Part shown: one piece after another, positions 53,063-62,400 of the stretch
Layout: every line of letters begins with the position of its first letter
Position numbering within the stretch: the first letter of the stretch is position 1
DNA from: CAVVJA01 sp963801715
GTDB taxonomy: Bacteria; Actinomycetota; Actinomycetes; Mycobacteriales; Jatrophihabitantaceae
NCBI GenBank assembly: GCA_963801715.1
Contig: CAWDGB010000014.1
Location: 520,793-584,792 of the forward strand
Length of the DNA stretch: 64,000 bases
Direction: 5' to 3'
Translations under genes and position numbers: made by a program
Notes under the pieces: generated by a model
Seen by the model: the letters and a program-made list of their open reading frames with translations, nothing else
Database searches by the model: none
Told to the model about the DNA's origin: nothing

Positions 53063-54295
53063 CTACCCCAGCTGGTCGCGGCGGCGTGTCAGGTAGGCGG
53101 TCTCGGCGGTGTTGCCCGCCAGCTCAATGGCTTTGCCGTACGCCGCGCGCGACTTCTGAGTGCGGCCCAGCCGGCGCAGCAGGTCGGCGCGGGTCGCGTG
53201 GTAGGCGTGATAGCCGGCCAACTTGTCCTCGAGACGGTCGACGGCCGCCAGCGCCACTTCCGGGCCGTCGAGCTCGGCGACCGCGATGGCCCGGTTGAGG
53301 GCGATGATCGGCGACGGGTCGAGGAGGACGAGCCGGTCGTAGAGGGCGACGACCTGCGACCAGTCGGTGTCGCGTACGTCGCGGGCCGAGGTGTGCACGG
53401 CGTTGATCGCTGCGAGGATCTGGTAGCGACCCGGAGGCACCCCGGCGGCCAGGCGCTCGCGCACCAGCCGGTGACCCTCGGCGACCAGCGCCGCGTCCCA
53501 GGCCCCACGGTCCTGTTGGTCGAGAGTGACCAGTTCGCCGCTCGCCGAAACCCGGGCGGTGCGGCGGGCCTCGGTGAGGAGCATCAGGGCCAGCAGCCCG
53601 GCCACCTCACCGTCCTCCGGCATGAGGGCCCGGATCAGGCGAGTGAGCCGGATCGCCTCGGCGGTCAGGTCGTGACGTAGGGGGTCGGTGTCGGGGCCGG
53701 TCGCCAGGTAGCCCTCGTTGAAGACGAGGAAGAGGACGGCGAGTACGCCGGAGACGCGTGCCGGGAGATCTTCCGCGGACGGCACCCGATAAGGGATGCG
53801 AGCCGCCTTGATCTTGGCCTTCGCGCGGGTGATCCGCTGCCCCATGGTGGTCTCCTGCACCAGGAAGGCGCGGGCGATCTCAGGCACCGTCAGACCGGCG
53901 ACCATGCGCAGCGTCAGCGCCACGCGGGTCTCCATCGCGAGCGCCGGGTGACAGCAGATGAAGATCAGCCGGAGCCGCTCGTCCTCGATGGCGTCGAGAG
54001 GCCCGGGCCCGTCGTTGTCGTACAACAGCTGAGCCTCCCTCTGCTTGTCGTCACGCTTGTCCTCGCGCCGGATCCGGTCGATGGCCTTGCGGTTGGCGGT
54101 GGTGGTCAGCCAGGCGCCGGGGTTGGGGGGTACGCCGTTGGCCGGCCACCGCTGGACGGCGGTCGCGAACGCGTCGGCCGCCGCCTCCTCGGCGATGTCG
54201 AGGTCACCGAAACGCCTGGTCAGGGAGGCCACCACCCGGGCCCACTCCTCGTGGTGGGCCTGGGTGATCGCCTCTGTGACCTCGACCAAACTCAC
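53063..54295 (-). CDS. ECF42-type RNA polymerase sigma factor
   Basis: A 410-residue ECF sigma with the long C-terminal extension of the ECF42 group (DUF6596/TPR-like). Region 2 has GDLDIAEEAAADAFATAVQR and GAWLTTTANRKAIDRIRRED; region 4 has MVAGLTVPEIARAFLVQETT. The ICCHPALA motif and GVLAVLFLVFNEGYLA are typical of the group. No anti-sigma factor is adjacent. The GTG start overlaps the stop of its YCII/DGPF partner (GTGA), the usual ECF42 arrangement. Confidence 0.92.
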   Translation of the reverse strand: MSLVEVTEAITQAHHEEWARVVASLTRRFGDLDIAEEAAADAFATAVQRWPANGVPPNPGAWLTTTANRKAIDRIRREDKRDDKQREAQLLYDNDGPGPLDAIEDERLRLIFICCHPALAMETRVALTLRMVAGLTVPEIARAFLVQETTMGQRITRAKAKIKAARIPYRVPSAEDLPARVSGVLAVLFLVFNEGYLATGPDTDPLRHDLTAEAIRLTRLIRALMPEDGEVAGLLALMLLTEARRTARVSASGELVTLDQQDRGAWDAALVAEGHRLVRERLAAGVPPGRYQILAAINAVHTSARDVRDTDWSQVVALYDRLVLLDPSPIIALNRAIAVAELDGPEVALAAVDRLEDKLAGYHAYHATRADLLRRLGRTQKSRAAYGKAIELAGNTAETAYLTRRRDQLG

Positions 54296-54615
54296 AGGAA
54301 CGGCCGCACCTCGATCTTCCGGTTGCAGGCCTTCGACCCCTCGGCGGCGAGCTTGAGCGCCACGTCGAGGTCTGGGGCCTCCATGATCCAGAAGCCGGCG
54401 AGATACTCCTTCGACTCCAGGAAGGGCCCGTCGGTGAACATCGCCTCCTCCCCTCGGTTGTCGATGACGGTGGCCGAGCTGGGCGCCCCCAGGCCACCGG
54501 CGAAGACCCAGTGACCCTCCGCCTTGAGCCGGTCGTTGAACGCGTCGATCGCCGCCATCTCGTCCGGGGTGGCGAGGCCGGCCGTGTCGTCGATCACGGA
54601 AACCAGGTACTGCAT
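54292..54615 (-). CDS. YCII-family (DGPF) protein, ECF42 partner
   Basis: A 107-residue YCII-domain protein. It contains MQYLVSVIDDTAGLATPDEM, FTDGPFLESKEYLAGFWIME and the conserved DGPF motif that names the family. These small dimeric proteins are almost always paired with ECF42 sigma factors and are thought to transmit a signal to the C-terminal extension. Mechanism is not established. Confidence 0.92.
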   Translation of the reverse strand: MQYLVSVIDDTAGLATPDEMAAIDAFNDRLKAEGHWVFAGGLGAPSSATVIDNRGEEAMFTDGPFLESKEYLAGFWIMEAPDLDVALKLAAEGSKACNRKIEVRPFL

Positions 54616-54670
54616 CTCGCATCATCTCCGGTGGTTCGGGGGCGCCCTCGTGGGCTGCCGCTCACCCCTG

Positions 54671-55035
54671 CTACGAACATCTCTGCCCCGATCCGACACC
54701 GCCTCCCGGATGTCTTTCAAGACTTTCTGCTACGCCGCGCTGGAACCGGTCGGTCGTGTAGTGCGTCACCTGGGTCAGGTGTGCTCCAGTCGGTTGCGTA
54801 TTGCGGGCGTCCGGCCGGTAGACCTGGAGCGTGATGCCCTTCGGGAAGACTCGCGATTCGACCAGGTCAAGCGCCAGGTCCGGGCCGGTGTCGGGGAACA
54901 GCCGGGTGCCCTGGCCGACGATCACCGGGACGATGAGCAGAGTCATCTCATCGACGAGGTCGTTCTCGAGTAGCCACCGGGTCAGGGCGCCGCTGCCGTG
55001 TACCTGCAGCTGTGGCCGTTGGCGGACCGCTAATT
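54671..55035 (-). pseudogene. Dihydrofolate-reductase-family protein, truncated 5' end
   Basis: Only the C-terminal part of a RibD-C/DHFR-like reductase remains: LQVHGSGALTRWLLENDLVD, EMTLLIVPVIVGQGTRLFPD and FPKGITLQVYRPD. The N-terminal half is missing and replaced by the start of the divergent VOC gene. The frame continues into that gene but loses family likeness beyond about 55035. It is probably the remnant of a gene cut by an indel or rearrangement. Confidence 0.75.
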
Positions 55036-55052
55036 GACTGGGAGGTCCTGAC

Positions 55053-55439
55053 ATGACCAGTAAGTTCACCGAGCTTGCGATCGACTGTGCCGATCCCAAC
55101 GGTCTCGCCCGGTTCTGGTGCTCGGTCCTTGACTACGAGGTGCAAGGCGAGGACGACGGAATTGTCACAATTGGCTCGCCTCTGGTGCCTGAAGGCAAGA
55201 ACCGCCCTGGCCCAGTGCCACCGACGTTGACATTCGCGCACGTGCCCGAGGGCAAGACGGTCAAGAACAGGCTCCACCTCGACGTCAACCCAACCGACAG
55301 GGAGCAGGACGAAGAGGTCCGTCGCCTGCTCGACCTAGGTGCTCGGCACGCCGACGTCGGCCAAGGCGATGAGAGCTGGGTCGTACTTGCCGACCCAGAG
55401 GGGAACGAGTTCTGCGTCCTTGCGGGCCGCCGCCCCTGA
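55053..55439 (+). CDS. VOC-superfamily (glyoxalase-like) protein
   Basis: A 128-residue vicinal-oxygen-chelate protein. It has the beta-alpha-beta-beta-beta pattern with FTELAIDCADPNGLARFWCS, NRLHLDVNPTDREQDEEVRR and WVVLADPEGNEFCVLAG. The ATG follows GGGAGGTCCTGAC. Such proteins include glyoxalases, dioxygenases and resistance proteins; no specific function is visible. Confidence 0.88.
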   Translation: MTSKFTELAIDCADPNGLARFWCSVLDYEVQGEDDGIVTIGSPLVPEGKNRPGPVPPTLTFAHVPEGKTVKNRLHLDVNPTDREQDEEVRRLLDLGARHADVGQGDESWVVLADPEGNEFCVLAGRRP

Positions 55440-55443
55440 TCAG

Positions 55444-55454
55444 AGGCTTTCTTG
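55444..55454 (+). repeat. Direct repeat copy 1, left of aldo/keto reductase
   Basis: AGGCTTTCTTG, identical to the copy at 56531-56541 on the far side of the aldo/keto reductase gene. It lies just after the VOC stop codon. Confidence 0.4.
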
Positions 55455-55520
55455 ACTCATCACGCTGGTCGCCGACGCGCGGCCGCGGGCATTGGTCGAA
55501 CACGACACAAAGGCAGATCA

Positions 55521-55536
55521 CGTCACTATCGTGACG
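55521..55536. promoter_or_regulatory. Inverted repeat before aldo/keto reductase
   Basis: CGTCAC and GTGACG separated by TATC, 22 bp before the reductase start codon. The symmetry and position suggest an operator for a small repressor. The gene is transcribed away from it and the VOC gene ends 82 bp upstream. Confidence 0.4.
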
Positions 55537-55557
55537 ACGGTGGGCTACCCAACCGAC

Positions 55558-56508
55558 ATGACCTTCCGGCGGCTCGGCGACTCCGGCCTCGTGGTATCCG
55601 TAGTCGGCCTCGGCACGAACAACTTCGGCATGAAGCTCGGCATGGAGGAATGCCGCGAAGTCGTCGACGCGGCATTCGATCACGGCATCACGCTGTTCGA
55701 CACGTCCGACAGCTACGGCGCAGCCGAGGAACGGCTAGGCGCCTTGCTGGAGGGTCGGCGCGACGACGTCATCATCGCGACCAAATTCGGTTCGGACGTG
55801 CGCCGACGCGGGCTGTCCAACGGTGTCGACTGGGGCGCACGGGGGTCGCGCCGGTACATCCGGCGTGCGGTCGAGTCGTCCTTGACTCGACTGCGGACGG
55901 ACTGGATCGATCTCTACCAGATGCACCGGCCGGATCCGGGCACGCCGATCGAGGAGACCCTGTCGGTGCTGAGCGACCTGGTCCATGAGGGCAAGGTTCG
56001 CTATCTCGGGAACTCGAACTTCGCCGCCTGGCAGATCACCGAGGCCGAGTGGACGGCCCGGACCTCGGGCAGCGATCGGTTCATTAGTGCCCAGAACGAG
56101 TACAACCTGCTCAAGCGCGACGCCGAGCGGGACCTGGTTCCGGCCCTGGTGCGCTACGGTCTCGGTCTGCTTCCGTTCTACCCACTGGCCAACGGGTTGC
56201 TCACCGGGAAATACCATCGGGGCGAGCCACCGCCGACCGGAAGCCGAGTCGTCGTCTGGGGGAAGCAAGGGCTGCTCACCGACCCGACCTTCGATGTGCT
56301 CGAGCGGCTGAGCGCCCTTGCGGAGGAGCGATCGGTCAGCTTGCTCGACGTCGCCATCGGAGGACTCGCCGCCCGACCCACTGTCGCATCGGTCGTCGCC
56401 GGAGCCACGTCGGCCGATCAGGTTGCGGCGAACGCCCGGGCTGGCCGCTGGGAGCCGTCCGAGGACGATCTGGCCGAGATCGACCGGATCACCGCCGGAG
56501 AGGCTTAA
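55558..56508 (+). CDS. Aldo/keto reductase
   Basis: A 316-residue TIM-barrel NADPH-dependent reductase. The catalytic tetrad is visible: Asp48 and Tyr53 (LFDTSDSYGAAEERLG), Lys76 (IIATKFG) and His123 (YQMHRPD). The NADPH-binding end has GLAARPTVASVVAGATSADQ. It belongs to the group of YghZ/Tas-like oxidoreductases for aldehydes and ketones; substrate unknown. The ATG at 55558 matches the family N-terminus (MTFRRLGDSGLVVS). Confidence 0.92.
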   Translation: MTFRRLGDSGLVVSVVGLGTNNFGMKLGMEECREVVDAAFDHGITLFDTSDSYGAAEERLGALLEGRRDDVIIATKFGSDVRRRGLSNGVDWGARGSRRYIRRAVESSLTRLRTDWIDLYQMHRPDPGTPIEETLSVLSDLVHEGKVRYLGNSNFAAWQITEAEWTARTSGSDRFISAQNEYNLLKRDAERDLVPALVRYGLGLLPFYPLANGLLTGKYHRGEPPPTGSRVVVWGKQGLLTDPTFDVLERLSALAEERSVSLLDVAIGGLAARPTVASVVAGATSADQVAANARAGRWEPSEDDLAEIDRITAGEA

Positions 56509-56530
56509 GAGTCGAGCTACCGCCGACGGA

Positions 56531-56541
56531 AGGCTTTCTTG
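56531..56541 (+). repeat. Direct repeat copy 2, right of aldo/keto reductase
   Basis: AGGCTTTCTTG, identical to the copy at 55444-55454. It lies 22 bp after the aldo/keto reductase stop codon. Confidence 0.4.
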
Positions 56542-56587
56542 CCGATGATCTCGGAGCTATCGTCGCGCGAGGGCTATAAGTCGAAGG

Positions 56588-56707
56588 TCACGACCGATCG
56601 CCGCAGAGCAAGAGCCGGCGCATCCGAAGCCGCATCGCGAACAACCCGCCGATCAGGAATCCGACCGCCTCCGCCCCCAGGACGAAACCCCACACTGTCC
56701 GGCCCAC
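56588..56707 (-). CDS. Possible 39-residue membrane peptide downstream of pyrF
   Basis: From a GTG at 56707, 12 bp after the pyrF stop, a short frame encodes one hydrophobic helix (TVWGFVLGAEAVGFLIGGLF) followed by a basic tail MRLRMRRLLL. Third positions are GC-rich. No good ribosome-binding site is seen, and no family was recognised. It could be a genuine small protein or the remnant of whatever gene followed pyrF before block 2 arrived. Confidence 0.3.
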   Translation of the reverse strand: MGRTVWGFVLGAEAVGFLIGGLFAMRLRMRRLLLCGDRS

Positions 56708-56718
56708 CGTCTCGTCGG

Positions 56719-57549
56719 CTAGGCGCGCAGGAACGCGAAGGCGTCGATCAGGCGGCGGGTGGCCTCCCGCAGGGACTTCAGATCGGGGCCGCGGCGAAGC
56801 ACCTCCCTGGACACACTGGGCACTACGGCCGGGAGCAGGGCGCCCGCGATGCGCCGTACGTCGTCGGGCGTGCCACCTTGGCCGGCGCCGACGCCGGGCA
56901 TCAGCACCGGCCCGCGTAGTCCGCGCAGATCGACCGCAGCCGAGCCGATCGTGGCGCCAACCACGATGCCGAGGGATCCGAAGGGCTCCGCGCCGACGTT
57001 GCGGTCAGCCAACTCGTCGACCACCAGTTGGGCCACGTTGCGGCCGTCCGCGACCGTGGCGTGCTGCATGCGCGGCCCCTCCGGATTGGACGTGAGCCCG
57101 AGGACGAACGCGCCGACCTCGTACCGCGCCGTGAGCTCGAAGGCCGGCTCCAGCGCGCCGACGCCGAGGTAGGGGTTCAACGTGATCGCGTCCACAGCCA
57201 GCGGCGCGTCGGGCGAGAGGTACGCGTCCGCATAGGCAGCCATGGTCGATCCGATGTCACCCCGTTTGACGTCGAGCACGACGAGTGCGCCGGCATCCCG
57301 CGCCAGCCGGACGGTGCGCTCGAGGACCGCGATGCCCGCCGCGCCGAAGCGCTCGAAGAACGCTGACTGCGGCTTCACGACTGCGGCCTCGTCGCCGATC
57401 GCCGACACGCAGGTAAGCGCGAAACGCTCGAGCCCGGACGCGTCGTCGGGCAATCCCCAGTCCCGCAGCAGGGCCGCGTGCGGATCGATCCCGACGCACA
57501 GCGAGCCTCGCGCGGAAAGCGCCTGGTCCAGGCGCGCCCCGAATGTCAC
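56719..57549 (-). CDS. pyrF: Orotidine 5'-phosphate decarboxylase
   Basis: PyrF makes UMP from OMP. The 276-residue protein is the actinobacterial type-2 enzyme: LCVGIDPHAALLRDWGLPDD, VVKPQSAFFERFGAAG and the catalytic VVLDVKRGDIGSTMAAYADA with the Asp-Lys-Asp array. LMPGVGAGQGGTPDDVRRI forms the phosphate site. It is the last pyr gene before block 2; mihF-gmk would normally follow. Confidence 0.97.
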   Translation of the reverse strand: MTFGARLDQALSARGSLCVGIDPHAALLRDWGLPDDASGLERFALTCVSAIGDEAAVVKPQSAFFERFGAAGIAVLERTVRLARDAGALVVLDVKRGDIGSTMAAYADAYLSPDAPLAVDAITLNPYLGVGALEPAFELTARYEVGAFVLGLTSNPEGPRMQHATVADGRNVAQLVVDELADRNVGAEPFGSLGIVVGATIGSAAVDLRGLRGPVLMPGVGAGQGGTPDDVRRIAGALLPAVVPSVSREVLRRGPDLKSLREATRRLIDAFAFLRA

Positions 57550-57586
57550 CGGCTCGACCTGCCGCGTCGTCGGGCAGTGGCTCTGT

Positions 57587-58546
57587 TCATACCGTCACCG
57601 GTATCCGGCCCGCGCGTTCGTCCTCGGCCAGGTGGGCATACCCAACCGCGTCGCGAAGGGCCACGAACTCGCGGTCGGCAAGCGCGCGCTCCAGCTCAGC
57701 CAGCACCCGCATCGGGGCAGCCGGATCGCCGAACACCGCCGTCCCGACCGACACCGCGGATGCCCCGGCCAGGATGAACTGCAGCGCGTCCAGCCCGCTG
57801 CTAATGCCGCCCATGCCGAGGATCGGCAGGTGCGGGAGGGCACGGTGGACCTGCCAAACGCACCGCACGGCGACCGGGCGTATCGCCGGGCCCGACAGTC
57901 CGCCGGTGATCCCGCCGAGGGCGGGCGCCATGTTGTCGGTGTCGATCGCCATGCCGAGCAAGGTGTTGATGAGCGACAGCCCGTCGGCGCCGGCGTCCGC
58001 GCACGCGCGGGCGATCACCGTGATGTCGGTGACATCCGGCGAAAGCTTCGCCAGGATCGGAACCCGGTCCGCGGCCGTGCGCCGGACCGCACTGATCACC
58101 CGGGCGGACGCGGCGGGGTCGCAAGCGAACACCTGGCCTCGACTCTCCACGTTCGGGCAGGAGATGTTCACCTCGATCATCGACACCGCCGGATGGTCGG
58201 CGACGCGCTCGGTCAGGGCGACGTATTCGTCGGTGTGTCCGCCGGCAATCGACACCACAACCCTGGCCCCACACTCGGCCAGCCAGGCCAGGTCGTGAGC
58301 GACGAACGCGTCGATGCCTGGGCCTTGTAGGCCGATCGAGTTCAGCATCCCGCTCGGTGTCTCCGCCATCCGCGGCGTCGGCCGTCCGGACCGGGGCCGA
58401 ACCATGATCGACTTGGTGACCACCGCGCCAATGGCGGACACGTCGAAGAACTGGTCGAGTTCCCGCCCAGCTGCAGCACAGCCCGACGCGGTGAGCACCG
58501 GATTCGGCAGAGTTACCGCGGCCACCGTGGTGCGCATATCGACCAT
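57587..58546 (-). CDS. pyrD: Dihydroorotate dehydrogenase, class 1B catalytic subunit
   Basis: The 319-residue FMN subunit oxidises dihydroorotate to orotate. Features are NPVLTASGCAAAGRELDQFF, IEVNISCPNVESRGQVFA with the catalytic Cys that marks class 1, and GMGGISSGLDALQFILAGAS. Its partner PyrK is encoded next door, so NAD+ is the expected acceptor. pyrF follows after 37 bp. Confidence 0.96.
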   Translation of the reverse strand: MVDMRTTVAAVTLPNPVLTASGCAAAGRELDQFFDVSAIGAVVTKSIMVRPRSGRPTPRMAETPSGMLNSIGLQGPGIDAFVAHDLAWLAECGARVVVSIAGGHTDEYVALTERVADHPAVSMIEVNISCPNVESRGQVFACDPAASARVISAVRRTAADRVPILAKLSPDVTDITVIARACADAGADGLSLINTLLGMAIDTDNMAPALGGITGGLSGPAIRPVAVRCVWQVHRALPHLPILGMGGISSGLDALQFILAGASAVSVGTAVFGDPAAPMRVLAELERALADREFVALRDAVGYAHLAEDERAGRIPVTV

Positions 58547-58550
58547 GAGC

Positions 58551-59408
58551 TCAGTGTCCCTTCATGGCATCCGCCCCGACCAGATCCTCGGGCAGCTGCC
58601 CGACATCGGCCCACCGGACCCGGTCAGCCGCGAAAACCGGCCCTTCGACGCACGATCGCACGAACCGACTGCATCCATCGGCACCACGGACCGGCAGGAC
58701 GCATGTCATGCACACGCCGATCCCGCACGCCATAGCCTCCTCGACCGCCACCTGCGCGGGAATGCCGTGCAGCCGAGCCACGTCGCCGACGGCCTGCAAC
58801 ATCGCCATGGGTCCACAGGCGTAGATCGCTCTCGCCCCGATCCGCGCGATGGCCGCAGGGAGCGCGTCCGTCACCCGCCCCCGAAGGCCGGCGGAGCCGT
58901 CGTCGGTGGTCACGATCATGTCACCGGCGACGCGCCGCGCCAGCGGTTGTCCGAACAACCGGTTCGCGGTGGATGCGCCGATGACCATCACCACTCGGCA
59001 GCCGAGGTCAGTCAGCCGTTCGGCGAGCGGGATCAGCGGCGCGGTCCCGTAGCCGCCGCCCACGAGCACGACCGGCCGCGGGGTCGTCGGCAGGAGGAAC
59101 GGGTTCCCCAGCGGGCCGACGAGATCCAGCCGGGCGCCGGTCGGCTGGCGGCACAACCAGCGGGTACCCGCACCCTGCTCCGCCACAACGAACTGGACTG
59201 TGCCCTCACCGGGCGTCGCTGCGCGCAAGGCGAACGCCCGGCGCAGCACGAGGGCCGATTCCTCGCCTCCCACAGCGACGGCCACGAAGTGTCCCGGCAC
59301 GAAGCCCGCGGCCACGCCCGGCGCGACAACGGTGAACTCGAGATAGGCTCCCACCGGCTCGACGGACAGGATCTTGCCGACCTCTTGGACCGGCGCGAAC
59401 TGGCTCAT
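58551..59408 (-). CDS. pyrK: Dihydroorotate dehydrogenase electron-transfer subunit
   Basis: A 285-residue FAD/2Fe-2S reductase-like subunit passing electrons from PyrD to NAD+. A ferredoxin-reductase-type FAD domain is followed by LVGGGYGTAPLIPLAERL and the C-terminal cluster region ACGIGVCMTCVLPVRGADGC plus a later Cys in RFVRSCVEGPVF. The ATG overlaps the carB stop, and four bases separate it from pyrD. Confidence 0.95.
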   Translation of the reverse strand: MSQFAPVQEVGKILSVEPVGAYLEFTVVAPGVAAGFVPGHFVAVAVGGEESALVLRRAFALRAATPGEGTVQFVVAEQGAGTRWLCRQPTGARLDLVGPLGNPFLLPTTPRPVVLVGGGYGTAPLIPLAERLTDLGCRVVMVIGASTANRLFGQPLARRVAGDMIVTTDDGSAGLRGRVTDALPAAIARIGARAIYACGPMAMLQAVGDVARLHGIPAQVAVEEAMACGIGVCMTCVLPVRGADGCSRFVRSCVEGPVFAADRVRWADVGQLPEDLVGADAMKGH

Positions 59409-62400
59409 TGGCCACCTCGCTCGCGCAGTGAGCCCATGGCGCCCGATCCGCGCCAGGACGCCAGATCAGCGTGCAAGTCCTGCAGCGAGCGAACGCCCAC
59501 CTCGCCGCGAACCAGCTCCTCGATGCCCTGCACCGCAGCCGCGGCCGCCTGCACGGTAGTCAGGCAGGGAATGCCAGCGGCAACGGCAGCGGTACGGATC
59601 TCGTAGCCGTCTACGCGCGGCCCCGAGTTGCCCACGGAGCCCCATGGAGTGTTGAAGACCAGGTCCACACCCCCCGCCAGGATCTCCTCCACGACATTGC
59701 CCGGGCCATCGGAGAACTTGCCGACGATCTGGGCCCGGACCCCGTTGCGTCGCAAGACTCGTGCCGTGCCCACGGTGGCCAGCACCCGGAAGCCGAGATC
59801 GGACAGGCGCTTGACCGGGAAGATAGCGGCCCGCTTGTCGCGGTTGGCGACTGACACGAACACCGTGCCTTTCACGGGCAGCGGTCCGTAGGCCGCCGCC
59901 TGGCTCTTGGCGAACGCGGTGCCGAATATCGCGTCGAAGCCCATGACCTCGCCGGTCGATTTCATCTCCGGCCCGAGCAAGGAGTCGACATGCGCCCCGT
60001 CGGGGCCGCGGAAGCGGTGGAACGGCAGCACCGCCTCCTTAACCGCGATCGGTGCGTCGAGCGGCAAGTCACCGCCGTCCTGCTCCTGCGGGAGCAAACC
60101 GTCAGCGCGCAACTGCCCGATCGTTTCGCCGAGCGCGATCCGGGCGGCCGCCTTCGCCAGCGGCACCGCGGTTGCCTTCGACACGAACGGCACGGTCCGG
60201 CTGGCGCGTGGATTGGCCTCGAGTACGTACAGCACGTCCCCGGTGAGCGCGTATTGCACGTTGAGGAGCCCGCGGACGCCGACGCCCGAGGCGATCGCAA
60301 GCGTCGAGGCCCGGACCGCAGCGATGTCCCGCGCACCCAGCGTGATCGGGGGCAGCGCGCACGCCGAATCACCGGAATGGATGCCTGCCTCCTCGATGTG
60401 CTCCATGACCCCGCCGAGGTACAGCTCGGCGCCGTCGAACAGCGCATCGACATCGATCTCGATCGCGTCGTCCAGAAACCGGTCGACGAGGACGGGATGA
60501 TCCGGGGTCACCTCGGTGGCCCGCGAGATGTACGCGGAGAGCATCTCCTCGTCGTAGACGATCTCCATGCCGCGCCCGCCGAGGACGTACGACGGGCGCA
60601 CCAGCACCGGATAGCCGACCGAATCGGCCACCGCCTTCGCGTCCTCGAACGACATCGCCGTGCCGTGGCGCGGTGACGGCAGACCGGCGGCCTCGAGGAC
60701 CCGCCCGAATGCTCCGCGATGCTCGGCCAGGTCGATCGCCTCGGGCTGAGTGCCGAGGACGGCCACGCCCGAGTCCTTCAGCCGCTGGGCAAGCCCGAGC
60801 GGGGTCTGGCCACCGAGGGTGCAGATGACTCCGGCGACACGGCCGGACTCTCGCTCGGCGTGGACGACTTCGAGGACGTCTTCGAGAGTGAGCGGTTCGA
60901 AGTACAACCGATCGGCGGTGTCGTAGTCGGTCGAGACCGTCTCCGGGTTGCAGTTCACCATCACGGTCTCGTAGCCCGCCTCGCGCAGGGCCATGACCGC
61001 GTGGACGCAGGAGTAGTCGAACTCAATGCCCTGGCCGATCCGGTTGGGACCACTGCCCAGGATGATCACCTTCGGCCGGTACGGCTGCGGCGCGACCTCG
61101 GTTTCCTCGTCGTAGCACGAGTAGTGGTACGGCGTGAGCGCGCCGAACTCGGCCGCGCAGGTGTCGACCGTCTTGTAGACCGGGCGGATTCCGGCGCGCC
61201 AGCGCAACAGCCGCACCCCCGCCTCGCCGGCGAGCTCCGGCCGCAACGCGGCGAGCTGCCGGTCCGACAAGCCGTGCCGTTTCGCCTTGCGCAGCAAAGG
61301 CGGCGTGAGGGCAGGCGCCGCGACGAGCTCCGCCCGGAGCTCTACCAGCTGGGCGATCTGGTCGACGAACCACGGGTCGATATGCGATAGCCGAGACACC
61401 CGCTCAACGCTCCAGCCCGCGCGCACGGCCTGCTCAACCCGGTAGATCCGGCCATCGGTGGGCACTCGCACCGCATCGGCCAGGTCCCGCTCGTCCTGCT
61501 CCGGGTCGGCTCGGGTCCAGAATCCCGCGTCGGATGTCTCAGTCGAACGCAGCGCCTTGCACAGCGCCTCGGTGAAGTTACGCCCGATGGCCATGACCTC
61601 GCCGACGCTCTTCATGTGTGTCGTGAGCACCGGATCGGCAGCCGGGAACTTCTCGAACGCGAATCGCGGCACCTTGACCACGACGTAGTCGAGTGTGGGC
61701 TCGAAGGCAGCCGGCGTCTCGCGGGTGATGTCGTTCGGGATCTCGTCGAGGGTGTACCCGACCGCGAGCTTCGCCGCGATCTTGGCGATCGGGAAACCGG
61801 TCGCCTTCGACGCAAGCGCGCTCGATCGAGACACCCGCGGGTTCATCTCGATCACGACCATTCGGCCGTCGGCCGGGTTGATCGCGAACTGGATGTTGCA
61901 CCCGCCGGTCTCCACGCCGACGGCCCGCAGCACCGCGATGCCGACATCTCGCATGTGCTGGAACTCTCGATCGGTGAGCGTCATCGCCGGCGCGACCGTG
62001 ATCGAGTCACCGGTATGCACACCCATCGGATCGACGTTCTCGATCGAGCAGACCACGACGACGTTGTCGTTGCGGTCCCGCATCAGCTCGAGTTCGAACT
62101 CCTTCCAGCCGAACACCGACTCCTCGACCAGCACCTCGTGGATGGGGCTCGCCGCCAGACCGCGCAGCACGATCGTGCGCACCTCGTCGACGTCCGACGC
62201 GAGGCCGGAGCCCAGGCCGCCCATCGTGTAGCTCGGCCGGACGACGACCCTATTGCCGATCGTCGCAGCAAAACCCATCGCCTCGTCGAGCGTGTGGCAA
62301 ACCAGTGACGCCGGGACCTCCGCCCCCACGCCGCGCACGATGTCCTTGAACCGCTGGCGATCCTCCCCCCGCCGGATCGCCTCGATGTCCGCCCCGATCA

